A stretch of DNA of 64,000 nucleotides, from NCBI RefSeq assembly GCF_000381365.1, contig NZ_KB905466.1, forward strand, positions 990,693 through 1,054,692, read 5' to 3'. Both the position numbers and the translations under genes were made by a program. Numbering within the stretch: position 1 is the stretch's first letter; every line of letters begins with the position of its first letter. Positions 10,600-20,789 of the stretch are shown here, one piece after another. Origin of the DNA: Bacteroides salyersiae WAL 10018 = DSM 18765 = JCM 12988 (lineage in GTDB: Bacteria > Bacteroidota > Bacteroidia > Bacteroidales > Bacteroidaceae). Under the pieces are notes generated by a model that was given only the letters and a program-made list of their open reading frames with translations, ran no database searches and was not told the origin of the DNA.

Positions 10600-11472
10600 C
10601 TAAATTAATAGTTTCCGTATAATTACTTTCTTTTCAGTATTCACTATTTTCAAGACATAGACTCCCGGCACAACAGAAACTTCCTCTACACAATTATTAG
10701 ATCTTAACTCCAGAATTTTCTCTCCAGATATAGAATATAACTCAATATTGCCAATAGAAAACTTAGAAACGATTCTAAATCCTTTATCCAAAAGAGAAAT
10801 ATTCACTTCATCATTTTTCGACAGATTGATCGAAGTGGGTTCTTCATTTATTTTATCTAAATAAACCGCTTTCACTACTGCATTCTGATTTTTCCAAAGC
10901 ATTTTCAGTTGGTGTACCCCCTCTATATCCCCAATCATCGCCTTCGAAAACTTAAATGTCTTTGTAGAAAATGAACGAACCAAAGGAACTTCCGCCATAG
11001 GAGTCAATTCATTGACTATAAATGTCCTAAGACTCGAATTATGACCTCTCCAACGAATATAAATATTATGCTTTCCTAATACACTTTGTGACAGTTTAGC
11101 CGTCATCGTTTTATATTCACCTGTCATTGTTTTCTCCACCGGAACAGAAGTTATTGGCTCAGCCGCATCCTCCAAAAAAATATCAAAAAACGATCTTTCA
11201 GATAATTCCTGAGGATTTGTGTATTCAACAGAAAAAGAATTATATGTATATATTTCATCTCCCAGATTTACACTATTAATCTTAATAGCCGTATTATTAC
11301 CCGTACTGATCACTGACACTGAAGCAGCATCATATGTCCCATCACCCAATATCTGCACCGAACTATTCAAATATTTACCATTTCCATTACCCGCCATAGG
11401 GACAGATAAATTATCTGCCTTACAATAAAAAACAAAAAACAGCGCGAACAATAACCCAAATAATCTATTCAT
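10600..11472 (-). CDS. Small secreted protein with CBM6-like domain and C-terminal sorting-like tail
   Basis: I chose the ATG at 11472 because it yields a signal peptide (MNRLFGLLFALFFVFYC) and overlaps the upstream stop by 8 bp, suggesting translational coupling; a longer frame opens at 11580 but would begin inside the preceding gene. The 290-residue product has a beta-rich domain (residues about 25-160) with SVEYTNPQELSERSFFDIFLED and GKHNIYIRWRGHNSSLRTFIV, reminiscent of CBM6-type modules. The last 70 residues (ELYSISGEKILELRS to VPGVYVLKIVNTEKKVIIRK) resemble a T9SS type A-like tail. A glycan-binding accessory role is inferred; no catalytic motif is seen. Confidence 0.6.
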   Translation of the reverse strand: MNRLFGLLFALFFVFYCKADNLSVPMAGNGNGKYLNSSVQILGDGTYDAASVSVISTGNNTAIKINSVNLGDEIYTYNSFSVEYTNPQELSERSFFDIFLEDAAEPITSVPVEKTMTGEYKTMTAKLSQSVLGKHNIYIRWRGHNSSLRTFIVNELTPMAEVPLVRSFSTKTFKFSKAMIGDIEGVHQLKMLWKNQNAVVKAVYLDKINEEPTSINLSKNDEVNISLLDKGFRIVSKFSIGNIELYSISGEKILELRSNNCVEEVSVVPGVYVLKIVNTEKKVIIRKLLI

Positions 11473-13480
11473 ATTTACCTCCATGTTCTTCAAGATATTT
11501 ATTAAATGTAGCACAGAGATCCATCGGTAGCAAAAACTCATAGGTATTGGGTAGATACATTTCCAAACGGGTAAGTTCACGTTTCAACCGTTCGTAACCA
11601 TCCAAGCCACCATAATTTGCAGCGATGAGATAAACATTACAAAAAACTGGTTTTTGAGTGCTGGGCTTAAATCCTGTCAAATAATTATAGACATCCCCTT
11701 CTTTCCAACAATGTGCCCCCTGTGATATTGAAACGACTCCTTCTCCATTTTTTCCTTTTTCATAACGATAGCTCACATTGTTACCGTCATAAACTCCTTG
11801 TAATCCACAAGTTCTCATATATTCCCTATAACGTTCTTCATGTGAAGTATTCCATAAACAACCGGTATGAAAACCTGCTGTAGCCAGCCATTCATTATTC
11901 ATAGCCAGCCACTCATCATATTTTCCGTCGGGATCGGCAGCAGCAGTAGCAAATGAATCACCATAAATAAACTGAAAACCGGAAGGACCTGCCATCAACT
12001 CATCATTCGGAGTCAAATTTTTATAAAAATATTCCAACAAGAAAGGATTGAGTTCCTGTAAAGAAGCTGCCATTGTCACTCCAACCGGCACATCTCCTCT
12101 TCCTGGAGCACTAAACATATTGTATAAATGATTAGCATCAAATTGAATGTTGTCTCCATCACTCCACACCAAACTCACATATATCTTCCCAGGTTTGGCT
12201 TCTATGGCCTGTCCCTTACGTTGCTGAAAAGCCTTACGGGGATAAGAACACCAGAAGCTACCATTAGAGTAGAAGTCACTCACCATAAAACCGACATTAT
12301 ATGGATTAGTTGCTTTATTTAGTCCGTCTCCATCATCACCCGCACCATATCCCATCACAGATGAGCCTATTGGATATTTCATATGAGCACATAATTTTTG
12401 GATCATATTAAACCCTTCACTACCCTCTTTAGCTTCCAAATAAAAAATCAAGCCTTTTGTTGCAACAGCATAATCATATAACCTCCAAGGATTAGATTCG
12501 CTGTCCTCACGCAAGCCAACAGAAAAAGATAATGTTGGATGGCATTTCCCCTTATCTACAAACTCTGTTATTACCCACTCATAGGCTTCCATTTCATTAC
12601 TCCATTTATCACGAATATCTTCGACCGGTAAATTTACCCCAAGTTCATCTTGAAAAAAATGCATTATATCTTCGGTCACAGGAATTGCTCCTTCTTGTGC
12701 ACAAATCATTAACGCCATACACCAAGTCCATTTTTTATCTTTTGTCCAAAGCACCATTTTACTAAAATTATTTTTATAACGTTTCATAAATGATGCAAGC
12801 CCTGAATAATTGTATGTTTTTCCGTCCTTTACATAAGAATTATATTGTTCGTCTCTCAATAAATTACATTTTCCGATACCATAAGCATCTTCGAATTGTC
12901 TAATATGATGATCTTCAATAATCAGGTAAACCTCCCCTCTCTTTTGATTGATAACTCCTTGGGCAGCCTCCACTATCAATTTAGAAGTATTATCATTATT
13001 TCGTAAATCAAAAACGGTAATTGCCTCATACGGACATTGCTCATTCTTAAAATATAATCCAGATTGCGGTTTTCTATCTGTATGATAATCAATCGGAGCA
13101 ATATTTAATGGAACAGAAAAACTTGTTTTAGGCGCAACCAAATCATCATCTAAATAAAATTCAAATTTAGTGTCCTCACTTACCGGATTCTGATAAGACA
13201 TCTCAACCCATATGCAATCATACTTCTTATTACCAAAATCAATATTCCCCAAATCTAAAGTCAAATTATTACTCGTTCCCACAACTCCTCTCTCCTCATC
13301 AAAACTAACGGAATTCTGTGGATCAAAAAGAGTAGTTACGTTTTGACTATTCATGGGAATAATCAAGGCGTTTTCCGTCGGTTCTACAACCTCCTGCTGA
13401 ATGGCTTGCGGCATTACTGCCGCACCATTCATTCCCAATAATCCAATCAATATATATTTCAAATTCATATTAAAATTCAT
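11465..13480 (-). CDS. GxGYxYP-type putative glycoside hydrolase-like protein
   Basis: A 671-residue exported protein; start at 13480 (MNFNMNLKYILIGLLG) or the internal ATG at 13468. The N-terminal part has PYEAITVFDLRNNDNTSKLIVEAAQGVINQ, and the C-terminal part has VWSDGDNIQFDANHLYNMF, GDVPVGVTMAASLQELNPFLLEYFYKN and GPSGFQFIYGD. This order matches proteins of the GxGYxYP family (putative glycoside hydrolase; PF14323 type), but the namesake motif is altered here (SGFQFIY where SGxGYxYP is expected). It lies between the DUF3823 lipoprotein and the CBM-like gene, whose start overlaps its stop. Catalytic activity is unproven for the family as far as I know. Confidence 0.62.
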   Translation of the reverse strand: MNFNMNLKYILIGLLGMNGAAVMPQAIQQEVVEPTENALIIPMNSQNVTTLFDPQNSVSFDEERGVVGTSNNLTLDLGNIDFGNKKYDCIWVEMSYQNPVSEDTKFEFYLDDDLVAPKTSFSVPLNIAPIDYHTDRKPQSGLYFKNEQCPYEAITVFDLRNNDNTSKLIVEAAQGVINQKRGEVYLIIEDHHIRQFEDAYGIGKCNLLRDEQYNSYVKDGKTYNYSGLASFMKRYKNNFSKMVLWTKDKKWTWCMALMICAQEGAIPVTEDIMHFFQDELGVNLPVEDIRDKWSNEMEAYEWVITEFVDKGKCHPTLSFSVGLREDSESNPWRLYDYAVATKGLIFYLEAKEGSEGFNMIQKLCAHMKYPIGSSVMGYGAGDDGDGLNKATNPYNVGFMVSDFYSNGSFWCSYPRKAFQQRKGQAIEAKPGKIYVSLVWSDGDNIQFDANHLYNMFSAPGRGDVPVGVTMAASLQELNPFLLEYFYKNLTPNDELMAGPSGFQFIYGDSFATAAADPDGKYDEWLAMNNEWLATAGFHTGCLWNTSHEERYREYMRTCGLQGVYDGNNVSYRYEKGKNGEGVVSISQGAHCWKEGDVYNYLTGFKPSTQKPVFCNVYLIAANYGGLDGYERLKRELTRLEMYLPNTYEFLLPMDLCATFNKYLEEHGGKYE

Positions 13481-13492
13481 ATTTGCTCTATT

Positions 13493-14263
13493 TTAACTGT
13501 TTAAATCAGGAATTACTACCTCAAGTATACGAGAGAAATTATATTTCTTTCCCGGATTATTCGTACGAACCCCTATCCTTACCCAATATTTTCCAGCAGG
13601 TAAATTTTTCACATTCTTTTCTGTTACGGTAATTGGAGTACCCGGGGTATAAGTAGTAAACTTATGAACAGCTCTCACTGTATATTTAGATTCAGTGTTA
13701 TTCACCCCTACGTTGGGAGACTTACTGGATATAAAAACCTGTGCCTCACTAAGAGTATACACCCCTTTGTCCACATTGGTTATATCAATTTCTTTTTGTG
13801 TATCCTCTACTGTATATTTGATAACCAAATTATTTTGTTTTGTACCACTTAAAGTTATTTCATCAATATTCACCCGGGCATAAGGAGTAACAGCATAGTT
13901 CAATTTTGTCATTTCTCCTTTTTCCAGAGTCACTATCTCTGGATCAGGAGCATAAAAAGCACCCTCCTTCAAAGTAATACGATATTCTCCGGCAAAGATT
14001 TTTGTATTTGTAAAAGTTCCGTCAGCTTTTCCCCAAAAAAATCTGGCTTGCGTATTGGCATGACCAGCTTCCTCCCAACTCAACTCATAATATTCTATTT
14101 TATAACTATTGGCTGTTTCAGAACAGTACAATTCATTAGTCTTTTTATCAACTACCGTTCCTTCTATTCCCGAATTTGGCTCTTCATAATTATCATACTC
14201 AAAATATCCGCAGGAAGATAACATAAAGACCATCAAGCACGATAATATATATAATCTACTCAT
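13493..14263 (-). CDS. DUF3823 surface lipoprotein (SusE-position)
   Basis: A 256-residue lipoprotein: MSRLYILSCLMVFMLSSCGYFEYDNY, lipobox Cys at 18. It carries the DUF3823 features: GIEGTVVDKKTNELYCSET, IEYYELSW, ARFFWGKADGTFTNTKIFAGEYRITLKEGAF and a second beta-sandwich domain from about residue 130. These proteins directly follow susD in many Bacteroidetes PULs and are expected on the outer surface as glycan-binding partners of SusCD. Here it lies 18 bp downstream of the susD stop, exactly that position. Binding specificity cannot be read from sequence. Confidence 0.85.
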   Translation of the reverse strand: MSRLYILSCLMVFMLSSCGYFEYDNYEEPNSGIEGTVVDKKTNELYCSETANSYKIEYYELSWEEAGHANTQARFFWGKADGTFTNTKIFAGEYRITLKEGAFYAPDPEIVTLEKGEMTKLNYAVTPYARVNIDEITLSGTKQNNLVIKYTVEDTQKEIDITNVDKGVYTLSEAQVFISSKSPNVGVNNTESKYTVRAVHKFTTYTPGTPITVTEKNVKNLPAGKYWVRIGVRTNNPGKKYNFSRILEVVIPDLNS

Positions 14264-14281
14264 ATTTTAACATTTTAATGA

Positions 14282-16075
14282 TTAATTATAATATGGATTT
14301 TGTATCAATTTTTGGTTTTTTGCAATTTCACTATCTGGAATTCTCTCGTAATACATTTTCACATCAAATGTATAACGTTGGTCATTAGCATCAACCACTT
14401 TAAAAACATACGTATTGTCTCTAAGATCGAAGTAAGGAGATAACCCTGTATAACGTTTTGACTCCATCTCTTTATCAGCGATCCTCCAGCGTCTTAAATC
14501 CCAATACGTATGATTTTCAAAAGCCAATTCAATTCTACGTTCATTACGAACTTTATCAATGGTCAAATCAGAACTATTCAAAGTTTTTACACCTGCCCGA
14601 TCACGAATATCATTTATCCATATCAAAGCATCATCCAAGTGTTGTCCCATTTCTACCGCAGCTTCAACACCGTTCAATAGAACCTCAGCATACCTCATGT
14701 CAATCCAATGATGTTCGCAATAATTTTCTTTCAACTCCTCTTTCGGCAAACTCTCATCCAAATATTTACGAACATAGAATCCTGTTCCATTACCGGAATA
14801 TTTAGCAATTCCACTCTTTCCTGTAACATGATAGACTTTTCCATCTATATCCGTATATGTAGATGATTCCCAGTTTTGACCTACTGTATTAATCTCAGTA
14901 CCATCTCTTTTTATTATCCCTCCTTGTATATCACATTTTTCATTTTTAAATACTGCATTCGGATAGATAATAGTTCCCCAAAAACGTGCATCCATATCCT
15001 TAAATAAGTCAGCTGGATCTGCAAAATGTTGTGAAGTTCCTCTTTCTGCAAAATTAGCAGGAGTTCCGTCTTTGCGTTCAAATCTCTCTACGAATTCCAG
15101 AGGAGGACATAAATATGAAGAATATCCTCCACTGGTATACTGAAAAGGTACACAATAAGTGTCATATCCATGCGCATTCACATTCCTTTGAAAATATTTC
15201 ACAAATATATTTTCAGTACTACTTTCTGCCAAAAAAAGATCTGCGTAATTTTGCTCCTTATTGGTGTTTTTTCTATATAAAGAAAACTTACCTTCTATCT
15301 GTTTTACAGCCTGATAGGATTTTTCAAAATAGTCATTTGCCAAAGAAGAATCAATCCCAACAAGACCATCCAAATCAAGTGTGCCATACCGAGCAATAGA
15401 ACCAGCATACAACATTGCTCTTGATTTTAATGCCCAAGCTGCATATTTAGTAGCACGTCCCTGCCCTAAAAGAGATTCTGTTTCAGGCAACAAATGTGCA
15501 GCCCTATCCAAATCTTCTGCAATAAAATCATAACAATACTTTTCTGTATTTCTGGGTACTTTCAAACTCTCAATATCTTCTGTATATTCCTGTGGCTCTT
15601 CCAAAACAGGTACCCCACCATAACGTTTTACCATTGAAAAATAGCAATACGCACGAATAAAGTACGCTTCCCCTAACCAAGCATCTACCAAAGCTTTTGA
15701 AAAATTTCCCTGATACTCAGGCAATGTTTTTATAAAATAGTTTACTCTACGAATACGACCATAATCCCAGGCTCCCCACCAAGTACCGTCGCCTATAGAA
15801 AAAAGTTCATCACCTAAAGTAATCATAGCCTCTCCCGACACGTGAGCCAAGTGCGCCTTTCCGGCGTTATTCACATTAAAGCCATATTGGCTAAAACGAA
15901 AGTCCTCTATCGGCAAATCAGCATACAATGTAGTCATATACGCTTTAATACCTGATTCAGATTTAAATATAGCATCATCTTGTATAATATTAATTGGAGG
16001 TACATCCAAATAATCACAAGAATGGATAGTCACTACAGCGACTAACAATATTATTTTCTTTACTAATCTCATCAT
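14282..16075 (-). CDS. SusD/RagB outer-membrane glycan-binding lipoprotein
   Basis: About 597 residues from the ATG at 16075 (a second ATG is at 16072; the frame also continues to a TTG at 16081). The N-terminus is a lipoprotein signal ending VVTIHSCDYLDVPP. SusD hallmarks are visible: AYFIRAYCYFSMVKRYGGVPVL, the TPR-like middle, and the C-terminal RNERRIELAFENHTYWDLRRWR block. It works as the lid of the SusC transporter, capturing oligosaccharides at the cell surface. It is 6-15 bp after the susC stop and followed by the DUF3823 gene, so the three form the transport core of this PUL. Confidence 0.95.
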   Translation of the reverse strand: MMRLVKKIILLVAVVTIHSCDYLDVPPINIIQDDAIFKSESGIKAYMTTLYADLPIEDFRFSQYGFNVNNAGKAHLAHVSGEAMITLGDELFSIGDGTWWGAWDYGRIRRVNYFIKTLPEYQGNFSKALVDAWLGEAYFIRAYCYFSMVKRYGGVPVLEEPQEYTEDIESLKVPRNTEKYCYDFIAEDLDRAAHLLPETESLLGQGRATKYAAWALKSRAMLYAGSIARYGTLDLDGLVGIDSSLANDYFEKSYQAVKQIEGKFSLYRKNTNKEQNYADLFLAESSTENIFVKYFQRNVNAHGYDTYCVPFQYTSGGYSSYLCPPLEFVERFERKDGTPANFAERGTSQHFADPADLFKDMDARFWGTIIYPNAVFKNEKCDIQGGIIKRDGTEINTVGQNWESSTYTDIDGKVYHVTGKSGIAKYSGNGTGFYVRKYLDESLPKEELKENYCEHHWIDMRYAEVLLNGVEAAVEMGQHLDDALIWINDIRDRAGVKTLNSSDLTIDKVRNERRIELAFENHTYWDLRRWRIADKEMESKRYTGLSPYFDLRDNTYVFKVVDANDQRYTFDVKMYYERIPDSEIAKNQKLIQNPYYN

Positions 16076-16089
16076 AATCAAACTATTAA

Positions 16090-19000
16090 TTAAAAGGACA
16101 AATTTAAACCGAAATTAAAATTTCTCATAATTGGATACAAATATCCATAACTACCAGACGTGCGTTCAGGATCAACAAAATCCAATCCTGTTATTGTAAA
16201 TAGATTATATCCATTTGCAAAAATCCGACATCTGTCAACTTTAAATTTGCGAGTAAACTTAAGAGGAATTGTATAACCAAGTTCTATACTTTTCAGACGC
16301 AAATATGAAGCATCCTGAGTAGTTTGCTGAGAGTCTTTTAAATTAGATTGACAAGCAGCCGGATCTCGTGTTGTAGGCCATTTTCCTGCTATCCAGTTAC
16401 CCTCTTCATCTTGATGATAGCGGTCATAAAAATGAGACAAGCCATTACCTCCAAAACATAAAGGATACTGGAGCTGTTCTAAATATCTGACATTAAATCC
16501 CGCTCCACCTTGAAATAATATATTTAAGTCAAAACCTTTCCAATTAGCAGTTACAGTTGCTCCATAAGTCATTTTAGGATTACTATTTGAAAATTCAAAA
16601 ACATTCGGATATACATCATTATCATCAATTATTCCATCACCATTCCAGTCTTCATATTTCCAATCTCCTGGTAATAATGTTGAACCACCTTTTCCATCTT
16701 GATCCGGTGAATTCCAAATATCTTCCATAGAGGTATATTGCCCATTGGAGCCATATCCCCATCCCATGTCAGAATAACGATTAGAATACTTTCCTCTCCA
16801 TCTATCATAAGAATTCACAGCATCACCTTCTACTAATTTTCTATTCATTTTGCGAGTAAGAGCAAAATTCAAACTAACAGAATATCTAAAATCTCTTATT
16901 TGATTACGATGTCCTAATACAACTTCAAATCCTTTATATAAATCCTGATTCAAATTTTCCTCTGGCATCTCTGCACCAATTGTTCCCGGAACTTCCTGAT
17001 TTCTTTTTCCCAATAGGCCGTCTCTATATCTCCAGAAAAAGTCTATCTGGAAAGAAAACAATCCATTGAATAAATCCAGATCAGTACCAACATTTAACGT
17101 TTTAGAAGTATACCATGTTATACTGGGGTTCGGAAGCCCTCTAAAGCCTAATCCTTTATAAGCTTCTGTCCCAAAAACATAACCTGCACCCGGATAGTCA
17201 TAACCGGATAAAAATTGATAGCTTGACGAACCATCATCGCCTAACACACCATAAGAAGCTCTTATTTTCCAATTTGTTAAAAAAGACAAAGCATCAGTAT
17301 CCTTAATAAAATTCTCTTCAGAGATACGATATCCTGCTGAAACAGAAGGGAAAAATCCCCACCGATGTCCTTTGGCAAACTTAGACGAACCATCATAACG
17401 GAAACTCGCCTCCAATAAATATTTAGAAGCATAATCATAATTCAAACGTCCAACAAGTCCCATATTAGTCGTTTTATATATTTGACCAGCATCTGAACTT
17501 CCTTGTTGCTCGTTATCAGAACCAGAAAATAATTGATCTACAGCATCCATTTCTAAAATTCTTTTAGCCCAAACATTATCTTCCTCTTTCGATGTTTGTT
17601 CATATAAAAATAAAAGTTTCACATTATGTTTTTCAGCGAACAGGTGCTCATAATTTAAAGAAGCTTGCAACAAGTTTTGAGAAGCTTCCCATGATTTTCT
17701 TCTAACAGCAGAAGGTGCCGCAAATGTTTGTGGAATATAATCCTGTGCTCCCTCATCATACGAATATAATGTATAAGCTTTTTGAAACTCTTTCTCTTGA
17801 GACGTTTTGTAGTCATATCCATATAAAAATTTCGCACTCAATCCTTTCAAAAAAGGAGCTTCATAAGTTAAAGAGAATGTAGTATTTAACGTTTTATTTT
17901 TATATCGTTTATAACCACTTTTATCTGCATCTGTAATAACCAATGAATTCAATCCAGAATTACTCATTACATTAGCATAATAATTTTCATTTCCATTCGC
18001 ATACGGACTTTCATTAGGTCTCAAAGCCCATATGGATTTAAAGAGTTCCCAAGTATCTTTATGAGGTTGATTTTTTTCATCTGAAACTCCACTAATCAAC
18101 ATTTCAGCCTTTAAATGATCAGTGATCTTAAAGCCCAAATTTGAACGAATATTAAAACGGTGATAATTTAAATCACCTGACTTCCAAAGTCCATCTTCTC
18201 CATAATACCCGAAAGACAAATAATAGTTAGCCCTTTCCGTATTACCACTAGCTGTCACATTATGATGTGTCTGAGGTACCATTTTTCTTAATACCAGACT
18301 ACTCCAATCCGTAGCTTGAAACTCTCCACTTCTATAACGTTCCAAATCTTCTTTTGAAAAAGTATAATCAATACCACGACCCATATTTTTATCAGCTTCG
18401 CGTACCAATTCTACATACTGTCCGGGATCTAATACCTCAGGTAATCCCGTAGGATTCTGGAATCCAAAACTCCCAGTATAATCAATTTGTGTTTTTCCAC
18501 TTCCTGCCCCTTTACGAGTTGTTACAAGCAATACTCCATTAGATGCCCGCATACCATAAATAGCTGCCGATGCATCTTTCAAAACCGTAACACTTTCTAT
18601 ATCATTGGCCTCTAAACGCTGCAAATCAGAAGCCTCACGAACTACTCCATCAATAACAATCAAAGGACTACCCAATCCACGAATATCCATGCTGGTATCA
18701 TAACTTCCGGGTTCACCAGTATTCTGTTGAATACGAAGACCGGGCAATTTTCCAGACAACATATTTTGGACATTAACTGAAGGAGTAGCAATAATCTCAT
18801 CATTTTTTACTGAACTAATTGCTCCTGTCAATGATACTTTTTTCTGCGTACCATATCCAACAACAACTACTTCATCAACTATTTGGGTCTCCTCTGTCAT
18901 TGTCAAGTTAACAGTTGTTCTACCTTTCACTGCAACATCTTTAGAAGAAAAGCCTATCAAAGAAAACCTCAAAATAGCATCATTAGTATTGGAAACAGTA

Positions 19001-19245
19001 ATACTATATGCACCATCTATATCCGTTATGGTACCCGTTGAAGTACCCACTAACAAAATATTAACTCCTGGTAAAGGTTCACCTAACTGGTCACGAACCA
19101 CTCCCGACACCTGTTGCCGTTGATTACTTTCTGCTAATAATATTGTACTGCTATTTACAGAAAGAAACAGTAACAAAATCAAGCGTAAATAACAAGAAAA
19201 CGACAAATGCTTTCTTAGTATTAAATTTTTCACATCCATGCTCAT
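16090..19245 (-). CDS. SusC/RagA TonB-dependent outer-membrane transporter
   Basis: A 1051-residue protein with signal peptide and, directly after it, the carboxypeptidase-D-like domain (VSGVVRDQLGEPLPGVNILLVGTSTG), the TonB-box region (VDEVVVVGYGTQKKVSLTGAIS), the plug (PLIVIDGVVREASDLQRLEANDIESVTVLKDASAAIYGMRASNGVLLVTT) and a 22-strand barrel ending FGLNLSF. There is no STN domain, in contrast to the SusC at 44641, which fits regulation by something other than a FecR/ECF pair. It imports glycan fragments with SusD. The 125-bp leader upstream holds a perfect 18-bp inverted repeat. Confidence 0.97.
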   Translation of the reverse strand: MSMDVKNLILRKHLSFSCYLRLILLLFLSVNSSTILLAESNQRQQVSGVVRDQLGEPLPGVNILLVGTSTGTITDIDGAYSITVSNTNDAILRFSLIGFSSKDVAVKGRTTVNLTMTEETQIVDEVVVVGYGTQKKVSLTGAISSVKNDEIIATPSVNVQNMLSGKLPGLRIQQNTGEPGSYDTSMDIRGLGSPLIVIDGVVREASDLQRLEANDIESVTVLKDASAAIYGMRASNGVLLVTTRKGAGSGKTQIDYTGSFGFQNPTGLPEVLDPGQYVELVREADKNMGRGIDYTFSKEDLERYRSGEFQATDWSSLVLRKMVPQTHHNVTASGNTERANYYLSFGYYGEDGLWKSGDLNYHRFNIRSNLGFKITDHLKAEMLISGVSDEKNQPHKDTWELFKSIWALRPNESPYANGNENYYANVMSNSGLNSLVITDADKSGYKRYKNKTLNTTFSLTYEAPFLKGLSAKFLYGYDYKTSQEKEFQKAYTLYSYDEGAQDYIPQTFAAPSAVRRKSWEASQNLLQASLNYEHLFAEKHNVKLLFLYEQTSKEEDNVWAKRILEMDAVDQLFSGSDNEQQGSSDAGQIYKTTNMGLVGRLNYDYASKYLLEASFRYDGSSKFAKGHRWGFFPSVSAGYRISEENFIKDTDALSFLTNWKIRASYGVLGDDGSSSYQFLSGYDYPGAGYVFGTEAYKGLGFRGLPNPSITWYTSKTLNVGTDLDLFNGLFSFQIDFFWRYRDGLLGKRNQEVPGTIGAEMPEENLNQDLYKGFEVVLGHRNQIRDFRYSVSLNFALTRKMNRKLVEGDAVNSYDRWRGKYSNRYSDMGWGYGSNGQYTSMEDIWNSPDQDGKGGSTLLPGDWKYEDWNGDGIIDDNDVYPNVFEFSNSNPKMTYGATVTANWKGFDLNILFQGGAGFNVRYLEQLQYPLCFGGNGLSHFYDRYHQDEEGNWIAGKWPTTRDPAACQSNLKDSQQTTQDASYLRLKSIELGYTIPLKFTRKFKVDRCRIFANGYNLFTITGLDFVDPERTSGSYGYLYPIMRNFNFGLNLSF

Positions 19246-19317
19246 AATTAATTAAAATCGAATTCGCATTGTATAAAATTAAAATTATCCGTATAAAGCT
19301 ATTATATACTGAATAAT

Positions 19318-19360
19318 ATCTACAATTCATATTGATAACTGTTCAATATGAATTGTAGAT
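19318..19360 (-). repeat. Perfect 18-bp inverted repeat between GLUG gene and susC
   Basis: Arms 19318-19335 and 19343-19360 are perfectly complementary with a 7-nt loop. It begins 10 bp after the GLUG gene stop and ends about 73 bp before the susC start. No T-run follows on either strand, so it does not look like an ordinary Rho-independent terminator. An mRNA processing or stability element inside the polycistron, or a partial attenuator, is plausible. Confidence 0.8.
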
Positions 19361-19370
19361 AAATTCTGTA

Positions 19371-20684
19371 TTACTTAGCTACCTTAAATGTCGAGGTTGC
19401 ATCGCTTGATACTATATTTACGATACATATACCAGTTGCATTCAAAGAAATTGTCATACTTCCTTGTGTTGCTATTTGCTCATTCAGTAACATTCCAGTT
19501 ACATCATAAATACAAATAGTTTCATTTCCTTTCAGTCCCTCTACTTTGACGCCGTCAGTAGTAGCAGATACAATGTAATTAGTATCATTATCTATATTTT
19601 TAACTCCAGTACTACCAGCTTTCTGCCATTTAAATACAGGATAATCAGAGATAGAAGGATCCATTTTCCATACATTATCAAAATCAAACCCCAATTCTTC
19701 GTAAAATTCTTGTGTAAGATCAGCTTTTGTAACATCGGCTCCATTTCTCTGATCTGCATTATTATCAGTAGTAACCAAATTTCCATTAACTTTTGCAGTC
19801 TCCAATGCATAGTTTCCTGAACTCAAATCAGGAGAACCACCACCACAAATTCGCCCAATTCCTGTTGCATCATCATTACCTGTAACATCGCACATTGCTA
19901 AACATCCGCTTATAGAACTTGAAGCATCTATCATTCCTGCAATTCCTCCCAAATTATTTCTGGCAACAACAGTTCCAGATACATAAGAAGACATAATCGC
20001 AGTCATATTTTCAGCTTTTCCAACTAAAGCAGCAGCATTATCTCCCCGTAAATCAGTTTCACTTAATTTTCCATCACATACAATAGAACCATCCACAAAG
20101 TAACAATCATATATAACAACCTGACTACCTGGACCCACAAATCCTCCAGCTTCTACACCTGTACCTATATTCTTAACCGTACAATTAATAGCACCAACTT
20201 CCCGAATAGTTGTTTTTTCAGTTTGTCCGGAAATCATTCCCATACGTCCTTCCCCTATAAAAGTGATATTCTCAAAAATAACTCTTTCAATGGTTGCTCC
20301 TTCCACAACTCCAAAAAATGTCATATCATGAGCACCTGTCGGTTTTTCTACATAGAAATTCTTAATTGTATGCCCATCACCGTCAAAAGTACCATGAAAG
20401 CGATCTGCAGAACCAGAACCACTACCCCATTCACCAATGGGCCACCATCCTCCCTCATAATCAAAATGCACATTAGAAAAATCCAAGTCTGCAATTAGTT
20501 TATAAGAAGCTCCACGGGCATCACGCATCCTATCAAACTGTTGTGGAGTAGCAATCAAATAGGGATCATCAGGGGTACCTGTTCCACCTGCAAATGGACT
20601 TTCGTCCTGCGCCATTACATTAGTTGTAAACACTACACTACAAAAGCAAAGAGTCATTAATCCTTTGTAAAAATTCTTTTTCAT
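19371..20684 (-). CDS. Secreted GLUG-repeat beta-helix protein with sorting-like tail
   Basis: A 437-residue exported protein (signal peptide to VMAQ). It begins with GTPDDPYLIATPQQFDRMRD and GGWWPIGEWGSGSGSADRFHGTFDGDGHTIKNF, the typical opening of GLUG-motif proteins, followed by beta-helical repeats (IERVIFENITFIGEGRMGMISGQ, GGFVGPGSQVVIYDCYF, GGIAGMIDASSSISGCLA). The last 70 residues (NYIVSATTDGVKVEGLKGNETICIYDVTGMLL to TFKVAK) resemble a T9SS type A-like tail. No catalytic signature is recognised; surface glycan binding or adhesion is possible. It sits between the GH92 pair and susC, with 105 bp and 125 bp of AT-rich spacer on its two sides. Confidence 0.7.
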   Translation of the reverse strand: MKKNFYKGLMTLCFCSVVFTTNVMAQDESPFAGGTGTPDDPYLIATPQQFDRMRDARGASYKLIADLDFSNVHFDYEGGWWPIGEWGSGSGSADRFHGTFDGDGHTIKNFYVEKPTGAHDMTFFGVVEGATIERVIFENITFIGEGRMGMISGQTEKTTIREVGAINCTVKNIGTGVEAGGFVGPGSQVVIYDCYFVDGSIVCDGKLSETDLRGDNAAALVGKAENMTAIMSSYVSGTVVARNNLGGIAGMIDASSSISGCLAMCDVTGNDDATGIGRICGGGSPDLSSGNYALETAKVNGNLVTTDNNADQRNGADVTKADLTQEFYEELGFDFDNVWKMDPSISDYPVFKWQKAGSTGVKNIDNDTNYIVSATTDGVKVEGLKGNETICIYDVTGMLLNEQIATQGSMTISLNATGICIVNIVSSDATSTFKVAK

Positions 20685-20789
20685 AATACTAATCTTAAAT
20701 AGTTAATAATACAGTTGATTATAGCAACTAACATGTAATTAATCAATAAAGACAATCACATTGCTAATATATATTAATTAATAATATAG

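Noticed and set aside
19246-19370. Independent susC promoter in the leader
   Set aside because: No TAnnTTTG box on the minus strand was found here or in the 20685-20789 gap; transcription probably comes from the promoter near 25381.
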